Positions 1 through 7,784 of a stretch of DNA of 16,653 bases are shown piece by piece. The notes under the pieces are model-generated. The model did not search any database. It worked only from the letters and a program-made list of their open reading frames with translations, and was not told the origin of the DNA. The stretch comes from Desulfobulbaceae bacterium UBA2262 (GTDB taxonomy: Bacteria; Desulfobacterota; Desulfobulbia; Desulfobulbales; Desulfurivibrionaceae). The DNA lies in NCBI GenBank assembly GCA_002347185.1, contig DDXK01000026.1:1-16653 (forward strand), written 5' to 3'. Position 1 is the stretch's first letter. Each line of letters begins with the position of its first letter. Position numbers and translations under genes: made by a program.

Positions 1-1713
1 GTTGAGCAGCTGCCGCTTGTACTCGTGGATGCGTTTGACCTGCACATCAAAAAGGGTTTCCGGGTCCACCTCCACCCCGCACTCCTTCCTGATGAAGGCG
101 GCCAGGCGCTTCTTGTTGGCAAGCTTCACCGCCGCCCATTTTTTCTGGAAGCTCCTGCGGTCGACATGCTCCTCCAGCCCCCTGAGCCGGTAGAGGTCGG
201 TGACCCAGGCGCCGCCGATGGTGGCGGTGATGAGGCCGGCCAGGCCGGGATTGCACTTGAGCAGCCAGCGGCGCTGGGTAATGCCGTTGGTCTTGCAATT
301 GAAGCGGCCCGGGAAAAACTCATGAAATTTCTTGAAGATCCTGGTCTTCATGAGCTGGGTGTGCAGCTCCGCCACCCCGTTGACGGAGTGACTGCCAACA
401 ATGGCCAGATGGGCCATGCGCACCTTCTTCACCGGCGTCTCTTCGATGAGGGAGAGCTCCCGCAGCAGATCGCCATCACCGGGGAAGCGGGAGGCAACCT
501 CCTGAAGAAAACGGTGGTTGATTTCGTAAATCAGCTCAAGATGCCTGGGCAGTACCCGCCCCAGCAGGTCCACCGGCCAGCTCTCCAGCGCCTCCGGCAT
601 CAGGGTGTGGTTGGTGTAGGCAAAGGTATCGACGCAAAGCTGCCAGGCCATGTCCCAGGCCAGGCATTCCTCGTCGAGAAAGAGGCGCATCAGCTCGGGG
701 ATGGCGATGGCCGGATGGGTGTCGTTGAGCTGAACCGCGACCTGCTCGGCAAAGGCATGGAAGGTGTTGTTCTTTTTCTTGTAGCGGCGCAGGATATCCT
801 GAAAAGTTGCGGCCACGAAAAAGTATTGCTGCTTGAGGCGCAGCTCCTGACCCTCGCGGATGTCGTCGGAGGGGTAGAGCACCTTGGAGATGGTCTCCGA
901 TTCCACCTTGTCCTGCACCGCCGTGATATAGTCCCCCCGATTGAAGAAGGAAAGATCGAGCTCGCGGGAGGCGCGCGCGGTCCAGAGGCGCATGTTGATC
1001 ACATGGTCGTTGTTGTAGCCGGGGACCAGAACGTCGCAGGCCATGGCCATGACCTCCTCGGTCTCCACCCACTCGGTGCGGGTTCTGCCCAGATGATCCT
1101 GATAGCGCTGGACCCTGCCGTAATAATAGACCGGATAGAGGTTCTGCGGTCGTTCGTATTCCCAGGGCGTGCCATAGCGAAGCCAGTTGTCCGGATGCTC
1201 CACCTGGAAGCCCTCGATGAGGCGCTGAAAAAAAAGACCGTATTCGTAGCGGATTCCGTAGCCGTAGGCCGGAATTCCCAAGGTGGCGAGGGAGTCGAGG
1301 AAGCAGGCGGCCAGCCGGCCCAGGCCGCCGTTGCCGAGAGCGGCGTCCTCCTCTTCCTCCCGGATATCCTCAAGCTCGTAGCCCATCTGCTCCACCACTT
1401 CTGCCATCTCGTCGCGCAGGCCGAGATTGATCAGAGAATTGCCCAGGGAGCGGCCGATGAGGAACTCGAGGGAGAGATAGTAGACCCGCTTTTTGTTGCT
1501 GGTGTAGTAGCCCTTCTGGGTGGCGATCCAGCGCTCGACCAAAAAATCGCGCAGGGTGTAGGCCAGGGCCTTGTATATCTCCCGGGCCCCGGCCCGTTGC
1601 GGATCGCGGCCGAGGAAGCTGAGCATGTGGTGGTTGATGGTATTGAGAAAATCATTTTTGGTGAGGGATTTGAAGCTGGTGCAATAGGGACCTTGGGAAA
1701 CCTTTTCTTTCAT
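1..1713 (-). CDS. glgP: Glycogen phosphorylase, 3' end missing (571 N-terminal residues)
   Basis: This enzyme releases glucose 1-phosphate from the ends of glycogen or maltodextrin in the cytoplasm, using pyridoxal phosphate. I translated the minus strand from the ATG at 1713. Family hallmarks are VYYLSLEFLIGRSL (residues 77-90), GNGGLGRLAACFLDS (127-141), AVQLNDTHPAIAIPEL in the middle and KRIHEYKRQLLN (560-571), where the window ends. Family members are about 800-850 residues long, so roughly the last 250, including the PLP-binding lysine, lie outside the window; this is a window edge and not a truncation. The start is the first ATG in a good N-terminal context, but no clear Shine-Dalgarno sequence precedes it, and an in-frame TTG 11 codons upstream is an alternative. 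The gene follows the nucleotidyltransferase gene by 106 nt on the same strand and may be read through from it. The family assignment is very secure; preference for glycogen over maltodextrin cannot be seen. Confidence 0.96.
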   Translation of the reverse strand, partial: MKEKVSQGPYCTSFKSLTKNDFLNTINHHMLSFLGRDPQRAGAREIYKALAYTLRDFLVERWIATQKGYYTSNKKRVYYLSLEFLIGRSLGNSLINLGLRDEMAEVVEQMGYELEDIREEEEDAALGNGGLGRLAACFLDSLATLGIPAYGYGIRYEYGLFFQRLIEGFQVEHPDNWLRYGTPWEYERPQNLYPVYYYGRVQRYQDHLGRTRTEWVETEEVMAMACDVLVPGYNNDHVINMRLWTARASRELDLSFFNRGDYITAVQDKVESETISKVLYPSDDIREGQELRLKQQYFFVAATFQDILRRYKKKNNTFHAFAEQVAVQLNDTHPAIAIPELMRLFLDEECLAWDMAWQLCVDTFAYTNHTLMPEALESWPVDLLGRVLPRHLELIYEINHRFLQEVASRFPGDGDLLRELSLIEETPVKKVRMAHLAIVGSHSVNGVAELHTQLMKTRIFKKFHEFFPGRFNCKTNGITQRRWLLKCNPGLAGLITATIGGAWVTDLYRLRGLEEHVDRRSFQKKWAAVKLANKKRLAAFIRKECGVEVDPETLFDVQVKRIHEYKRQLLN

Positions 1714-1742
1714 GGGAGGCTGGTCACTTTTTTTGTTGATGG

Positions 1743-1785
1743 ACAACGGCAGGGAAAGGAAAAGCAGGGCAACGCCTGCCGCTGT
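1743..1785 (-). promoter_or_regulatory. Possible leader hairpin upstream of glgP
   Basis: Two 11-nt arms (1785-1775 and 1753-1743, read on the minus strand) can pair with one G-U pair around a 21-nt loop. The hairpin ends 29 nt before the glgP ATG and lies in the 106-nt gap after the cca stop. No U-tract follows in the direction of transcription, so it is not a standard terminator; it could be an mRNA-stability or leader structure, or chance. Confidence 0.25.
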
Positions 1786-1819
1786 TTCAGCCTACCTCGC
1801 GTCAAGAAGGCGAGTCAAA

Positions 1820-3292
1820 CTATTTTGCCGGCCGCGCCTCGGCCAGAAAGTCCTCGATCCAGGAAAGGGCCTGGTTGCGGTCGGCCACCTCGCCCTCCAC
1901 CTGCGCCTGTTCCAGGCCGGCAAAGATCTCCCGGAAGAGGGGCCCGGGGGGCAACGAGAAGAGCCGGATCAGATCGTGGCCATTCACGAGGGGCGGCTGC
2001 GTGAGCACCGGGCGGATATGCTCCTCATAGACCGCATGGACCTCGGTAAAAAGCGCGGCCAGGTGCTCCTCCATCCGCGGCGGCTTGCCCGGCCCCTGCC
2101 CGGCAAGGCTGTCGGCCATGGCCAGCAGGAAGAGACCGACCAGATCCTCGGCCGCCGCCTTGACCAGGCGCAGACAAGCCTTTCTGCTGATGCCGGTCCG
2201 CAGCCGGGCGTTGCTCAGATGGAAAGGCCACATGTGCAGGGCGATGAGCCGGCCAACCCGGCTCCTCGCCTCCCTGGGCCAGCGCAACCGCTCGCTGATG
2301 GCGTCGAAAAGGGCAACCCCGGCCTGATCATGATTGTAGAAAGTGACGCGGCCCTCCACGATCCCATGGGCGGCGGGCTTGCCCACGTCATGAAAGAGGG
2401 CCGCCCATTTCAGCAGAACCCCGATTCCCGGCCGATTGAGGTATGCGACCAAAAGGGGGGCATGCCCTGGAAAATGGCCGGCCGGTGCGGCAAGCAGCCC
2501 TTCCATGCGGCGGAGGGTCTCGAGATTATGGCCGAAAACATCGAGGTGATGGCTGGCAGGCTGCTCCACCCCCTCGCCGACGGCAAGCTCCGGGAAAAGC
2601 TGCCAGAGCAGCCCGGCCCGGGCCATCTCCCCGACGACGGCGGCGGCGCGGGGCGAAGCCATGATCAGGCCCAGTTCGTAGGCGACGCGCTCGCCGGCCG
2701 GCCGCAGAATCAATTGCCGATGACGGACAATGGCCGCCATGGTTTGCGGATCGATGGCAAAATCGAGGCTGGCCGCGAAACGGTAGGCGCGCAGCAGCCG
2801 CAGGGGATCGGCGAGCAGGCACGCCTCCGACGGGGTGCGGAGCAGACGGGCGGCAAGGTCGGCGCCGCCGCCGGTGGGATCGATGACCGCAAGGGAGGCC
2901 AGGCCAGGCCGTTTCGTGGCGATGGGCACGGCCAGGGCATTGATGGTGAAATCGCGCTGGGCAAGATCCTCCTCGATGCTGCCGCAGCGATTCCGGAAAG
3001 AGGAAAAATCGAGGCAATGGCCCTGCCAGACCACCCTGGCCACGTCTTCGTCGGAGTCGAGGAGGACAAAGGTGCCGCCAAGCCCTTCGGCCAGCTCCCG
3101 GGCAAAAGCCACCGCGCCCGTGGCGACGGTGAAATCAAGGTCGCGGGGCATCCTGCCCAACAGCCAGTCCCGCACCGGCCCGCCCGCCACATAGAGTTGC
3201 TTCCCTGGCGTTTTTTGGGCCAGCCGCCGCAGGGCGGCGCACAGGGCCTCCGGATACTCGGCGAGGAAGTCGCGGTCCAGCAGAAGGTTCAC
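1820..3292 (-). CDS. cca: CCA-adding enzyme / poly(A) polymerase-type nucleotidyltransferase with HD domain
   Basis: This class II nucleotidyltransferase adds CCA to tRNA 3' ends or poly(A) to RNA; the two activities cannot be told apart by eye. The head domain has VAGGPVRDWLLGR (residues 35-47) and the metal-binding pair D51/D53 in RDLDF. Then come QRDFTINALA (112-121), the neck motif DPLRLLRAYRFAA (162-174) and ERVAYEL (201-207). An HD-type domain follows, with H301-D302 in ALFHDVGKP and a second HD in YNHDQAG; in this family it is linked to 2',3'-cyclic phosphodiesterase/phosphatase activity on tRNA ends. The length of 490 residues suits an HD-containing member. The start is GTG and overlaps the folE2 stop by four bases (GTGA). 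It has no strong Shine-Dalgarno sequence of its own, so it is probably translationally coupled to folE2. Whether a second family member exists elsewhere, as in genomes that split CCA and A addition, is unknown. Confidence 0.9.
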   Translation of the reverse strand: MNLLLDRDFLAEYPEALCAALRRLAQKTPGKQLYVAGGPVRDWLLGRMPRDLDFTVATGAVAFARELAEGLGGTFVLLDSDEDVARVVWQGHCLDFSSFRNRCGSIEEDLAQRDFTINALAVPIATKRPGLASLAVIDPTGGGADLAARLLRTPSEACLLADPLRLLRAYRFAASLDFAIDPQTMAAIVRHRQLILRPAGERVAYELGLIMASPRAAAVVGEMARAGLLWQLFPELAVGEGVEQPASHHLDVFGHNLETLRRMEGLLAAPAGHFPGHAPLLVAYLNRPGIGVLLKWAALFHDVGKPAAHGIVEGRVTFYNHDQAGVALFDAISERLRWPREARSRVGRLIALHMWPFHLSNARLRTGISRKACLRLVKAAAEDLVGLFLLAMADSLAGQGPGKPPRMEEHLAALFTEVHAVYEEHIRPVLTQPPLVNGHDLIRLFSLPPGPLFREIFAGLEQAQVEGEVADRNQALSWIEDFLAEARPAK

Positions 3293-4191
3293 GGCAATTC
3301 CGGCAAAAGCCTGCAGATCTCGGCCAGGGTGGTGGAAAGCCGGCAGCAGACATCATGGATGTGGATGCTTTCGAAGCTCAGGGATTCGATGCGCACCGGG
3401 GTCGCCGGCGGCAGTCTCCCTCCGAAGTCGAGGCCGACCTGCCGGGCCACCTCCCGTACCGCATCCTCGGCGAATTGCGGCGCGGCATGCGAGCGGAAGA
3501 CCAGCTCCGCCTCGTCCGGCCGCTTCAAGAGATCCTGGGTCACATGCAGGGCCTTTTCCAGACAGCCGCGCAGCTCGGGCAAGGAGGGAGAAAGACCGCA
3601 GGCGCCGAGCTGCAGCCTGGTGTGGGCACGCTGGGAATGGGTGGCCAGAGGCAGGGGATTCGCTCCTTCTCTGTTGAAAAGCACCTGGTTATACGCCTGG
3701 GTGCAGGGGCAGGCGGTGATGTGGTTGACACCCACCCCGAAAAGCAGGGAGCTCTCTTTCCCACCCCCGACAAGATGAAGATCAACACCGACCTCCATGG
3801 AATCGAGGGAGTGGTGACCGCTGGCGGCGGCCGTGCGCAGGATGGGCAGTTGCCCCCGCAGGCGCACCCTCCCCTGCTCCGCGCCCTGCCTGTTCAGCAT
3901 CTCGCGGCCCAGGGCAAGGGCATAGTCGCGGAGATCGACAAAATCCCGGGCATAGAGGGCGGAGATCACCTCTTCCAGCCGGGACATATGGATACCACGC
4001 GTCTCCGCGGCCAGACTCACCTCGAGGATGGCCGCAAAGGGGATGGTTCCCTCGGGCAGACGCACCCAAACCGTTTTGCCGCTTATCCCCACCTCCGGCA
4101 GGGCAATGGGAAAAGAAGGCTTCTGCCGGGGGACATCGAGACATGTTTCCATGGTCCGCGCATGGTCGCTGCGGGAGATATGCACGGTCAC
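3289..4191 (-). CDS. folE2: GTP cyclohydrolase FolE2 (GCYH-IB)
   Basis: FolE2 converts GTP to 7,8-dihydroneopterin triphosphate, the entry step to tetrahydrofolate and, through the same product, to 7-deazaguanine bases such as queuosine. It is the type IB enzyme, which unlike FolE does not strictly depend on zinc. Visible family signatures are RGIHMSR (residues 65-71), the active-site cysteine segment ACPCTQ (160-165), THSQRAH (184-190) and the C-terminal FESIHIHDV (273-281). At 300 residues it is of normal length. The start is GTG, chosen because AAGGAGG lies 7 nt upstream and because the codon overlaps the glycosyltransferase stop by four bases (GTGA). It sits between the glycosyltransferase and cca with overlaps on both sides, so the three are almost certainly one transcript. 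No zinc-repressor (Zur) site was recognised. The family call is very secure. Confidence 0.95.
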   Translation of the reverse strand: MTVHISRSDHARTMETCLDVPRQKPSFPIALPEVGISGKTVWVRLPEGTIPFAAILEVSLAAETRGIHMSRLEEVISALYARDFVDLRDYALALGREMLNRQGAEQGRVRLRGQLPILRTAAASGHHSLDSMEVGVDLHLVGGGKESSLLFGVGVNHITACPCTQAYNQVLFNREGANPLPLATHSQRAHTRLQLGACGLSPSLPELRGCLEKALHVTQDLLKRPDEAELVFRSHAAPQFAEDAVREVARQVGLDFGGRLPPATPVRIESLSFESIHIHDVCCRLSTTLAEICRLLPELP

Positions 4192-4991
4192 ACCAGATCC
4201 TCCTTTTCAAGAGAGAGATACCATTCCTGAATGGTCCGCCACTCCGTCTCCTGCCGCCTGGTCCAGGCGGCCATGGCCCAAAAACCTTTCAGGCCGGCTG
4301 CGGAAACCCTGGTCAACGCCAGGCTGGCGGCAACCCCGGTCAGGGCCCTGTCGATCCGCCGGCAATTTGCCTGGGAGCAGAGGCTGCCCTCATGCAGATA
4401 GCGCAGGGTAATGGGATCCGACCCGCAAAAACCGAAGGGAAACCGATCGGCCAGCTGAACCAGAAAGGCCCAGTCCTCGCCCAGGGCCGCGTCGCCGAAG
4501 CCACCGCAGGCCGCAAAGGCCTCCCGGCGCAAGGCCAGGGAGGAGGGCACGAGAAAACACCAGCGGGCCAAGGCCTCCAGGCAGTCCCCTTCCGGGCCCT
4601 CCCCTGCTCCGGGGATGAGAAACTCGCCACCGCAGACCTGATCGATGGTCCGGGTCACCCCGTAGGCCACGTCATAGCCTCTGGCCAGGGCGGCAAGCAG
4701 GCTGCCGACATGGTCTGGCAGCCAGACATCATCCGAATCGAGAAACATGAGCACCTCGCCGGACGCGGCCGCCGCCCCTGCATTCCTGGCAGGCCCGGGC
4801 CCGAGGCCGGGGAGGCGGAGCAGATGGCAATCGGGAAAGCGCTCGCCGACCAGGGCGGCGCTCTGGTCACCGGAGCCGTCATCCACCACGATCAGCTCGA
4901 AAACCGGCACATCCTGGGCATAAACGCTGGCAATGGCCCGGCAGAGCAGTTCGGCCCTGTTTCTGGTGGGGATGATGCAGGTAACCAGCAT
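4188..4991 (-). CDS. Family 2 (GT-A) glycosyltransferase
   Basis: This is a cytoplasmic nucleotide-sugar-dependent glycosyltransferase of the GT2 type; donor and acceptor are unknown. The N-terminus has the Rossmann-like start VTCIIPTRNRAELL (residues 3-16), VVDDGS (35-40) for the nucleotide, ARNAGAAAASGEVLMFLDSDD (68-88) containing the DXD-like metal site, and GEDW (171-174) as the likely catalytic-base region. No membrane segment is evident and its 267 residues make it a single-domain enzyme. The ATG at 4991 is preceded by AGGGAGG about 13 nt upstream, a loose spacing. It is the first gene of the run leading to folE2 and cca. The neighbours share no obvious substrate with a glycosyltransferase, so a polysaccharide or cell-surface role is only a guess. 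Confidence 0.9.
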   Translation of the reverse strand: MLVTCIIPTRNRAELLCRAIASVYAQDVPVFELIVVDDGSGDQSAALVGERFPDCHLLRLPGLGPGPARNAGAAAASGEVLMFLDSDDVWLPDHVGSLLAALARGYDVAYGVTRTIDQVCGGEFLIPGAGEGPEGDCLEALARWCFLVPSSLALRREAFAACGGFGDAALGEDWAFLVQLADRFPFGFCGSDPITLRYLHEGSLCSQANCRRIDRALTGVAASLALTRVSAAGLKGFWAMAAWTRRQETEWRTIQEWYLSLEKEDLV

Positions 4992-5090
4992 GACGGCGAG
5001 AAATCCCTCCCTTGCTTATTCTTGCCAAAAGCGGCCGGGAATTCCAGCTTTTTCACAGCAGCCGCGTGAATATCATCGGCTTGCGTTCAC

Positions 5091-5129
5091 AAAAAAAGCC
5101 CTCTTCCAAGGGAGGGAGGAAGAGGGCTT
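5091..5129 (-). terminator. Strong intrinsic terminator of the octaheme cytochrome gene
   Basis: A perfect 12-bp inverted repeat (5096-5107 and 5118-5129) with a 10-nt loop is followed, in minus-strand direction, by seven T residues (5097-5091). It begins 24 nt after the cytochrome stop codon, so that gene is a single transcription unit and the glycosyltransferase operon downstream needs its own promoter within 4992-5090. Confidence 0.93.
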
Positions 5130-5153
5130 CGGGATGGTGCTTGGCCAGAAGGA

Positions 5154-6590
5154 TTACTTGGTCCTGGCCGCGCCTTTCACTTTCATGGGATCACCCTGGT
5201 AGCCAAGAGCGGCCCAGTCGAGACGGCCGTTCTTGCCATGGCAGTCGGCGCATTTGAGCGCGTCCTTGGCCGGGGCCACCATGTGGTTGAGCCGCCAGTA
5301 CATGGCGGTGGGAGCGAAATCGTGCTTGCCGCTGAACTCCATGCCCTTGTGCTTGGCGCCGGCTACAAGAGCGCGGGTCCAGTCAAAGCTCTTCCAATAG
5401 GCCTCGTCGGCGTCCGGACCAGCCGGCCAGACCTTGGGAGCCAGGAAGTACTTGTACTCGGCATCATAGGGCTGCTTGCCCTTGTGGACCTTGAAGGGGT
5501 AGATCTTGGCGCTCATGTCCTTGATGTCGCCCACCGGATAGTTGAGCTCGGTCACCTTGGCCGGGTCGATTTTCTCGCCAAAAACATAGGCGCCGGCCTT
5601 GCCGTTGTACCAGCGGTAAGCCGGCACCACGTTCTTGGCCCAGACAAAGTCGCCCTTCATCTTGTCGTAGGCGTGCGCCTTGTCCTCGCCGAAGACCTGA
5701 TCCGGCTTCTTGATATCCTGACCGGCGGTGGACCAGTCCCACTCCATCTTGGTGGGCTTGCCCTTGGCAAAGGTGGGGATATGGCAGGTCTGGCAGGCCA
5801 CGCTGGCGATATGCTTGTTCAGGCGGTCGTTCTTGTGCGGCTTGGCGTCATGGCACTGCTCGCAGGAGAGATGATTGTTGCCGGCCGGAGAAACGACCAT
5901 GGCGTTGCCCTTGATCTGATGCTTCTCCGTGGTATGGCATTGCTGACAGCTGAAATTCAGGCCGTCCTTGGCCATATGCACGTCGATCTCCTTGCCGGGG
6001 TTGGCAATGGTGGAATCGATGTCGCCGTGCTTGACGTTGTCGCCACCGCCGCCGAAGCCATGGCAGGCAACGCAGTTCTGACGGCTGGGCTTGCCGGCGC
6101 TCTGGGCCACGGCCACCAGGTCGACCGGCTTCTCGTCAAACTTGGGGTTGCCGGTGAAGCCGAAAGGCATGCCGGCTCCCGGAGGCGCCTTCTTGTACTT
6201 GCCGGTGCCGTCATGGCAGACCAGGCAGTCCACCCTGGTCTTGTCGCTCATGTCGAAGCTGGCGTCCTTCCAGCCGTAGCTGATGTGGCAGCTGGTGCAG
6301 CGCGGCCAGTTGCCGGCAATGGTGATGCAGAAATTGTTGATGGAATTGAGTTTGCCCCGGAGCTGCTTGCCCTTGCCGTCAATCTCCTCCTCCGAAGACC
6401 AGGTCCAGTGGGTGGTCTTCATCACATCCATCGCCGCGTCCTCATGGCACTCCAGACATTTCTTGGTCACGTCCATGGGGGTGGCAAAGGGGCCGGTCAG
6501 ATCCTTGTGGGCCTCGTTGGCCATGGCCTGCCCGCTCATGGCGACGGCGGAGGCAACGACCAGGGCGGAAAATACACTGTATTTCTTCAT
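5154..6590 (-). CDS. Periplasmic octaheme cytochrome c (tetrathionate-reductase-family type)
   Basis: An exported multiheme c-type cytochrome of 478 residues. A Sec signal peptide runs to about residue 24 (hydrophobic stretch, then AMA before NEA). There are eight CXXCH haem-binding motifs, at C45, C98, C122, C173, C215, C243, C266 and C447, with a long haem-free stretch between the seventh and eighth. The spacing and flanking sequence (HWTWSS, CTSCHISYGW, VDCLVCHDGTGKYKK, GGGGDNVKHGD) resemble the octaheme family that includes Shewanella OTR, an enzyme able to reduce tetrathionate, nitrite and hydroxylamine in vitro. The physiological substrate here cannot be inferred. The ATG at 6590 was preferred over an in-frame start 26 codons upstream because it begins a proper signal peptide and has AAGGAG 12 nt upstream. 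There are no neighbouring membrane quinol dehydrogenase or maturation genes. It has a -24/-12 promoter upstream and a strong terminator downstream. Confidence 0.93.
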   Translation of the reverse strand: MKKYSVFSALVVASAVAMSGQAMANEAHKDLTGPFATPMDVTKKCLECHEDAAMDVMKTTHWTWSSEEEIDGKGKQLRGKLNSINNFCITIAGNWPRCTSCHISYGWKDASFDMSDKTRVDCLVCHDGTGKYKKAPPGAGMPFGFTGNPKFDEKPVDLVAVAQSAGKPSRQNCVACHGFGGGGDNVKHGDIDSTIANPGKEIDVHMAKDGLNFSCQQCHTTEKHQIKGNAMVVSPAGNNHLSCEQCHDAKPHKNDRLNKHIASVACQTCHIPTFAKGKPTKMEWDWSTAGQDIKKPDQVFGEDKAHAYDKMKGDFVWAKNVVPAYRWYNGKAGAYVFGEKIDPAKVTELNYPVGDIKDMSAKIYPFKVHKGKQPYDAEYKYFLAPKVWPAGPDADEAYWKSFDWTRALVAGAKHKGMEFSGKHDFAPTAMYWRLNHMVAPAKDALKCADCHGKNGRLDWAALGYQGDPMKVKGAARTK

Positions 6591-6776
6591 GCTGCTTTCT
6601 TCTCCTTCTTCAAAAAAATTAATAAATTCTCCCTCCCCCTCTCCCTCGGGAAGACCGGCCAGACGCACCTGCCGGCAACTTACTCACGACCGCAAGTAAA
6701 ACAGGCCGACCACACCGGTCACCTCGGGGCAAGAGGCAGTACAACCGCGTTTTCACGGAACGCTTCTGCATCACTA

Positions 6777-6792
6777 AGCAAGTTCGATGCCA
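6777..6792 (-). promoter_or_regulatory. Sigma-54 (RpoN) -24/-12 promoter for the octaheme cytochrome
   Basis: The minus strand reads TGGCATCGAACTTGCT, against the consensus TGGCACG-N4-TTGCW. The invariant GG and GC are correctly separated by 10 nt. Transcription would start about 10-12 nt further on, near 6767, giving a 5' leader of roughly 175 nt. Sigma-54 promoters need an enhancer-binding ATPase, so expression is probably tightly switched. Confidence 0.65.
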
Positions 6793-6885
6793 CAACTCCC
6801 GTCAGGCAGACAAGGCGGCGGAGTGGCGTAAAAAAAGCGCACGAAAAAGAGAAGCAGGAAAGAGGATGGGGCGCAACCTACCTTG

Positions 6886-7009
6886 ACAACGGCAGGCGCC
6901 TTGTCGCCCAAAACGCTGACTTAGCGCAACAACGGCACAGAAAACCTTTTTGACCGCGCAAAATTCCTTGCAGGGCAAAAGAGGCGCAAGGCAGACGCTG
7001 CAACAACGG
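6886..7009. repeat. Three direct ACAACGG repeats upstream of the sigma-54 promoter
   Basis: ACAACGG occurs at 6886-6892, 6929-6935 and 7003-7009, with start-to-start distances of 43 and 74 nt, close to 4 and 7 helical turns. The first two copies extend to ACAACGGCA, and the second and third share GCAACAACGG. The first copy overlaps the GACAA-N11-TTGTC dyad. They lie about 95-230 nt upstream of the -24 element, where activator sites for sigma-54 promoters usually sit. Their role as binding sites is inferred. Confidence 0.35.
6960..6991 (-). terminator. Weak candidate terminator downstream of the PP-loop gene
   Basis: On the minus strand CCTTGC and GCAAGG can pair around a 14-nt loop and are followed by AATTTT. 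The stem is only 6 bp and the T-run short, so this may be chance; no better terminator was seen between the PP-loop gene and the cytochrome promoter. Confidence 0.22.
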
Positions 7010-7032
7010 GCCCGCCGGGGAAAAGACGCCGG

Positions 7033-7782
7033 CTACTTGCCGCTGCCGGGCGGAAAGCACTGAGCCGCCTCCCTCACCCGGCCGGCCAGGCGATGCTCCA
7101 GATATTCGGCAAGACGGGGGAACATGTCGTCGAGATACCCTCCTATCTCGGCCTCGGTGGCCGTGGTTTTGGTCTGACAGAAGAGGCATTTGCGCTCCCC
7201 GCCCCCGGTGGAAGGCAGGCCAAAATCCTCGAGCACGTGCCGGGTAACCATCTGGTCGTCGAACTCCTCATAGACCGGGAAGGAGGTGCGCACCCCGAAA
7301 CGGGAGGAAAAATCGGCGATCTTTTCCATGAACACCCCGGTCTGTTCCGGATAATGGCCCTGCTTTTTGGTATAGCCGGCGACCAGATGGGGCACGAAAT
7401 GCTCGATGCAGTAAAGCAGGCCCCGGGTGTGCATGCCGAGTTTGCAGGCGACGCAGACCAGATTCTTGCCGCCGTAGCGGGGCATGTACTCCTCGTACCA
7501 GTCAAGCCAGAGCCCCTGAAAGAGCCGGCCCATGTCCAGCTCCACCAGCGTCGCCTCCGGAACCTTCGCAGGCTCCGGCGCAGTGGCGAGCAGGATCCGT
7601 CTCGCCACCTCGAAGCGGTTCTTCGGGAAATCGGCAAAGCGTCCCATGCCGTTCAGCATGTGCAGCAGGTGGATGTGCGAGGGCTTGCCCAGGCCGGGAT
7701 GAGTGCCGCCACTGGCCAGGGCATAGAGGGCCAGGGAATCGGTGCCACCGGAATAGAGAATCGCCAGCTCCTGTTTCTGCAT
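7033..7782 (-). CDS. PP-loop ATPase-like protein with two CxxC pairs, unknown substrate
   Basis: The protein begins with the ATP-pyrophosphatase loop LYSGGTDSLAL (SGGTDS at residues 11-16 from the ATG used here), the signature of enzymes that adenylate a substrate before attack by sulfur or nitrogen (TtcA, TilS, ThiI, QueC, NcsA classes). It has two cysteine pairs, VCVACK (C110, C113) and KCLFCQ (C199, C202), which could hold zinc or an iron-sulfur cluster. The CxxC arrangement recalls TtcA/NcsA sulfurtransferases, but the rest does not match any of these closely enough for me to name it. It has 249 residues, no signal peptide and no membrane segment. The ATG at 7782 is preferred because GGAG lies 5 nt upstream; a GTG at 7788 overlapping the previous stop is the alternative. 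The gene directly follows the RibD-like gene, so the two are surely co-translated. A nucleotide, tRNA or cofactor modification role is inferred only. Confidence 0.82.
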   Translation of the reverse strand: MQKQELAILYSGGTDSLALYALASGGTHPGLGKPSHIHLLHMLNGMGRFADFPKNRFEVARRILLATAPEPAKVPEATLVELDMGRLFQGLWLDWYEEYMPRYGGKNLVCVACKLGMHTRGLLYCIEHFVPHLVAGYTKKQGHYPEQTGVFMEKIADFSSRFGVRTSFPVYEEFDDQMVTRHVLEDFGLPSTGGGERKCLFCQTKTTATEAEIGGYLDDMFPRLAEYLEHRLAGRVREAAQCFPPGSGK

Positions 7783-7784
7783 GC

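Larger units (their letters stand above)
6591..7032. other. 442-nt non-coding regulatory stretch upstream of the octaheme cytochrome
   Basis: No supported gene lies here. On the minus strand it carries a -24/-12 promoter match (6777-6792), about 185 nt of leader before the cytochrome ATG, and upstream of the promoter three ACAACGG repeats and a GACAA-N11-TTGTC dyad (6885-6905). This is the usual plan of an enhancer-activated promoter. The left part next to the ATG is rich in purines on the minus strand. Confidence 0.6.

Noticed and set aside
25..2004. Long open frame on the plus strand (659 codons)
   Set aside because: It is antisense to glycogen phosphorylase and to the end of cca, whose motifs are unmistakable; high GC opens this complementary frame.
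1712..4230. Long plus-strand frames (1712-3778 and 3355-4230)
   Set aside because: They run antisense to cca and folE2 and show no domain; the minus-strand genes have full catalytic motifs.
5015..5035. TGGC...GC pattern upstream of the GT2 gene as a sigma-54 promoter
   Set aside because: The GG to GC distance is one base short, which abolishes sigma-54 recognition.
1743..6896. GACAACGGCAGG shared between the glgP leader and the cytochrome upstream region
   Set aside because: A 12-base match is expected several times by chance in a window of this size, and the two contexts differ.
5238..6953. Plus-strand frame of 571 codons
   Set aside because: It is the complement of the octaheme cytochrome gene and its leader; its repetitive Val/Leu/Gly/His content is what antisense of haem motifs produces.
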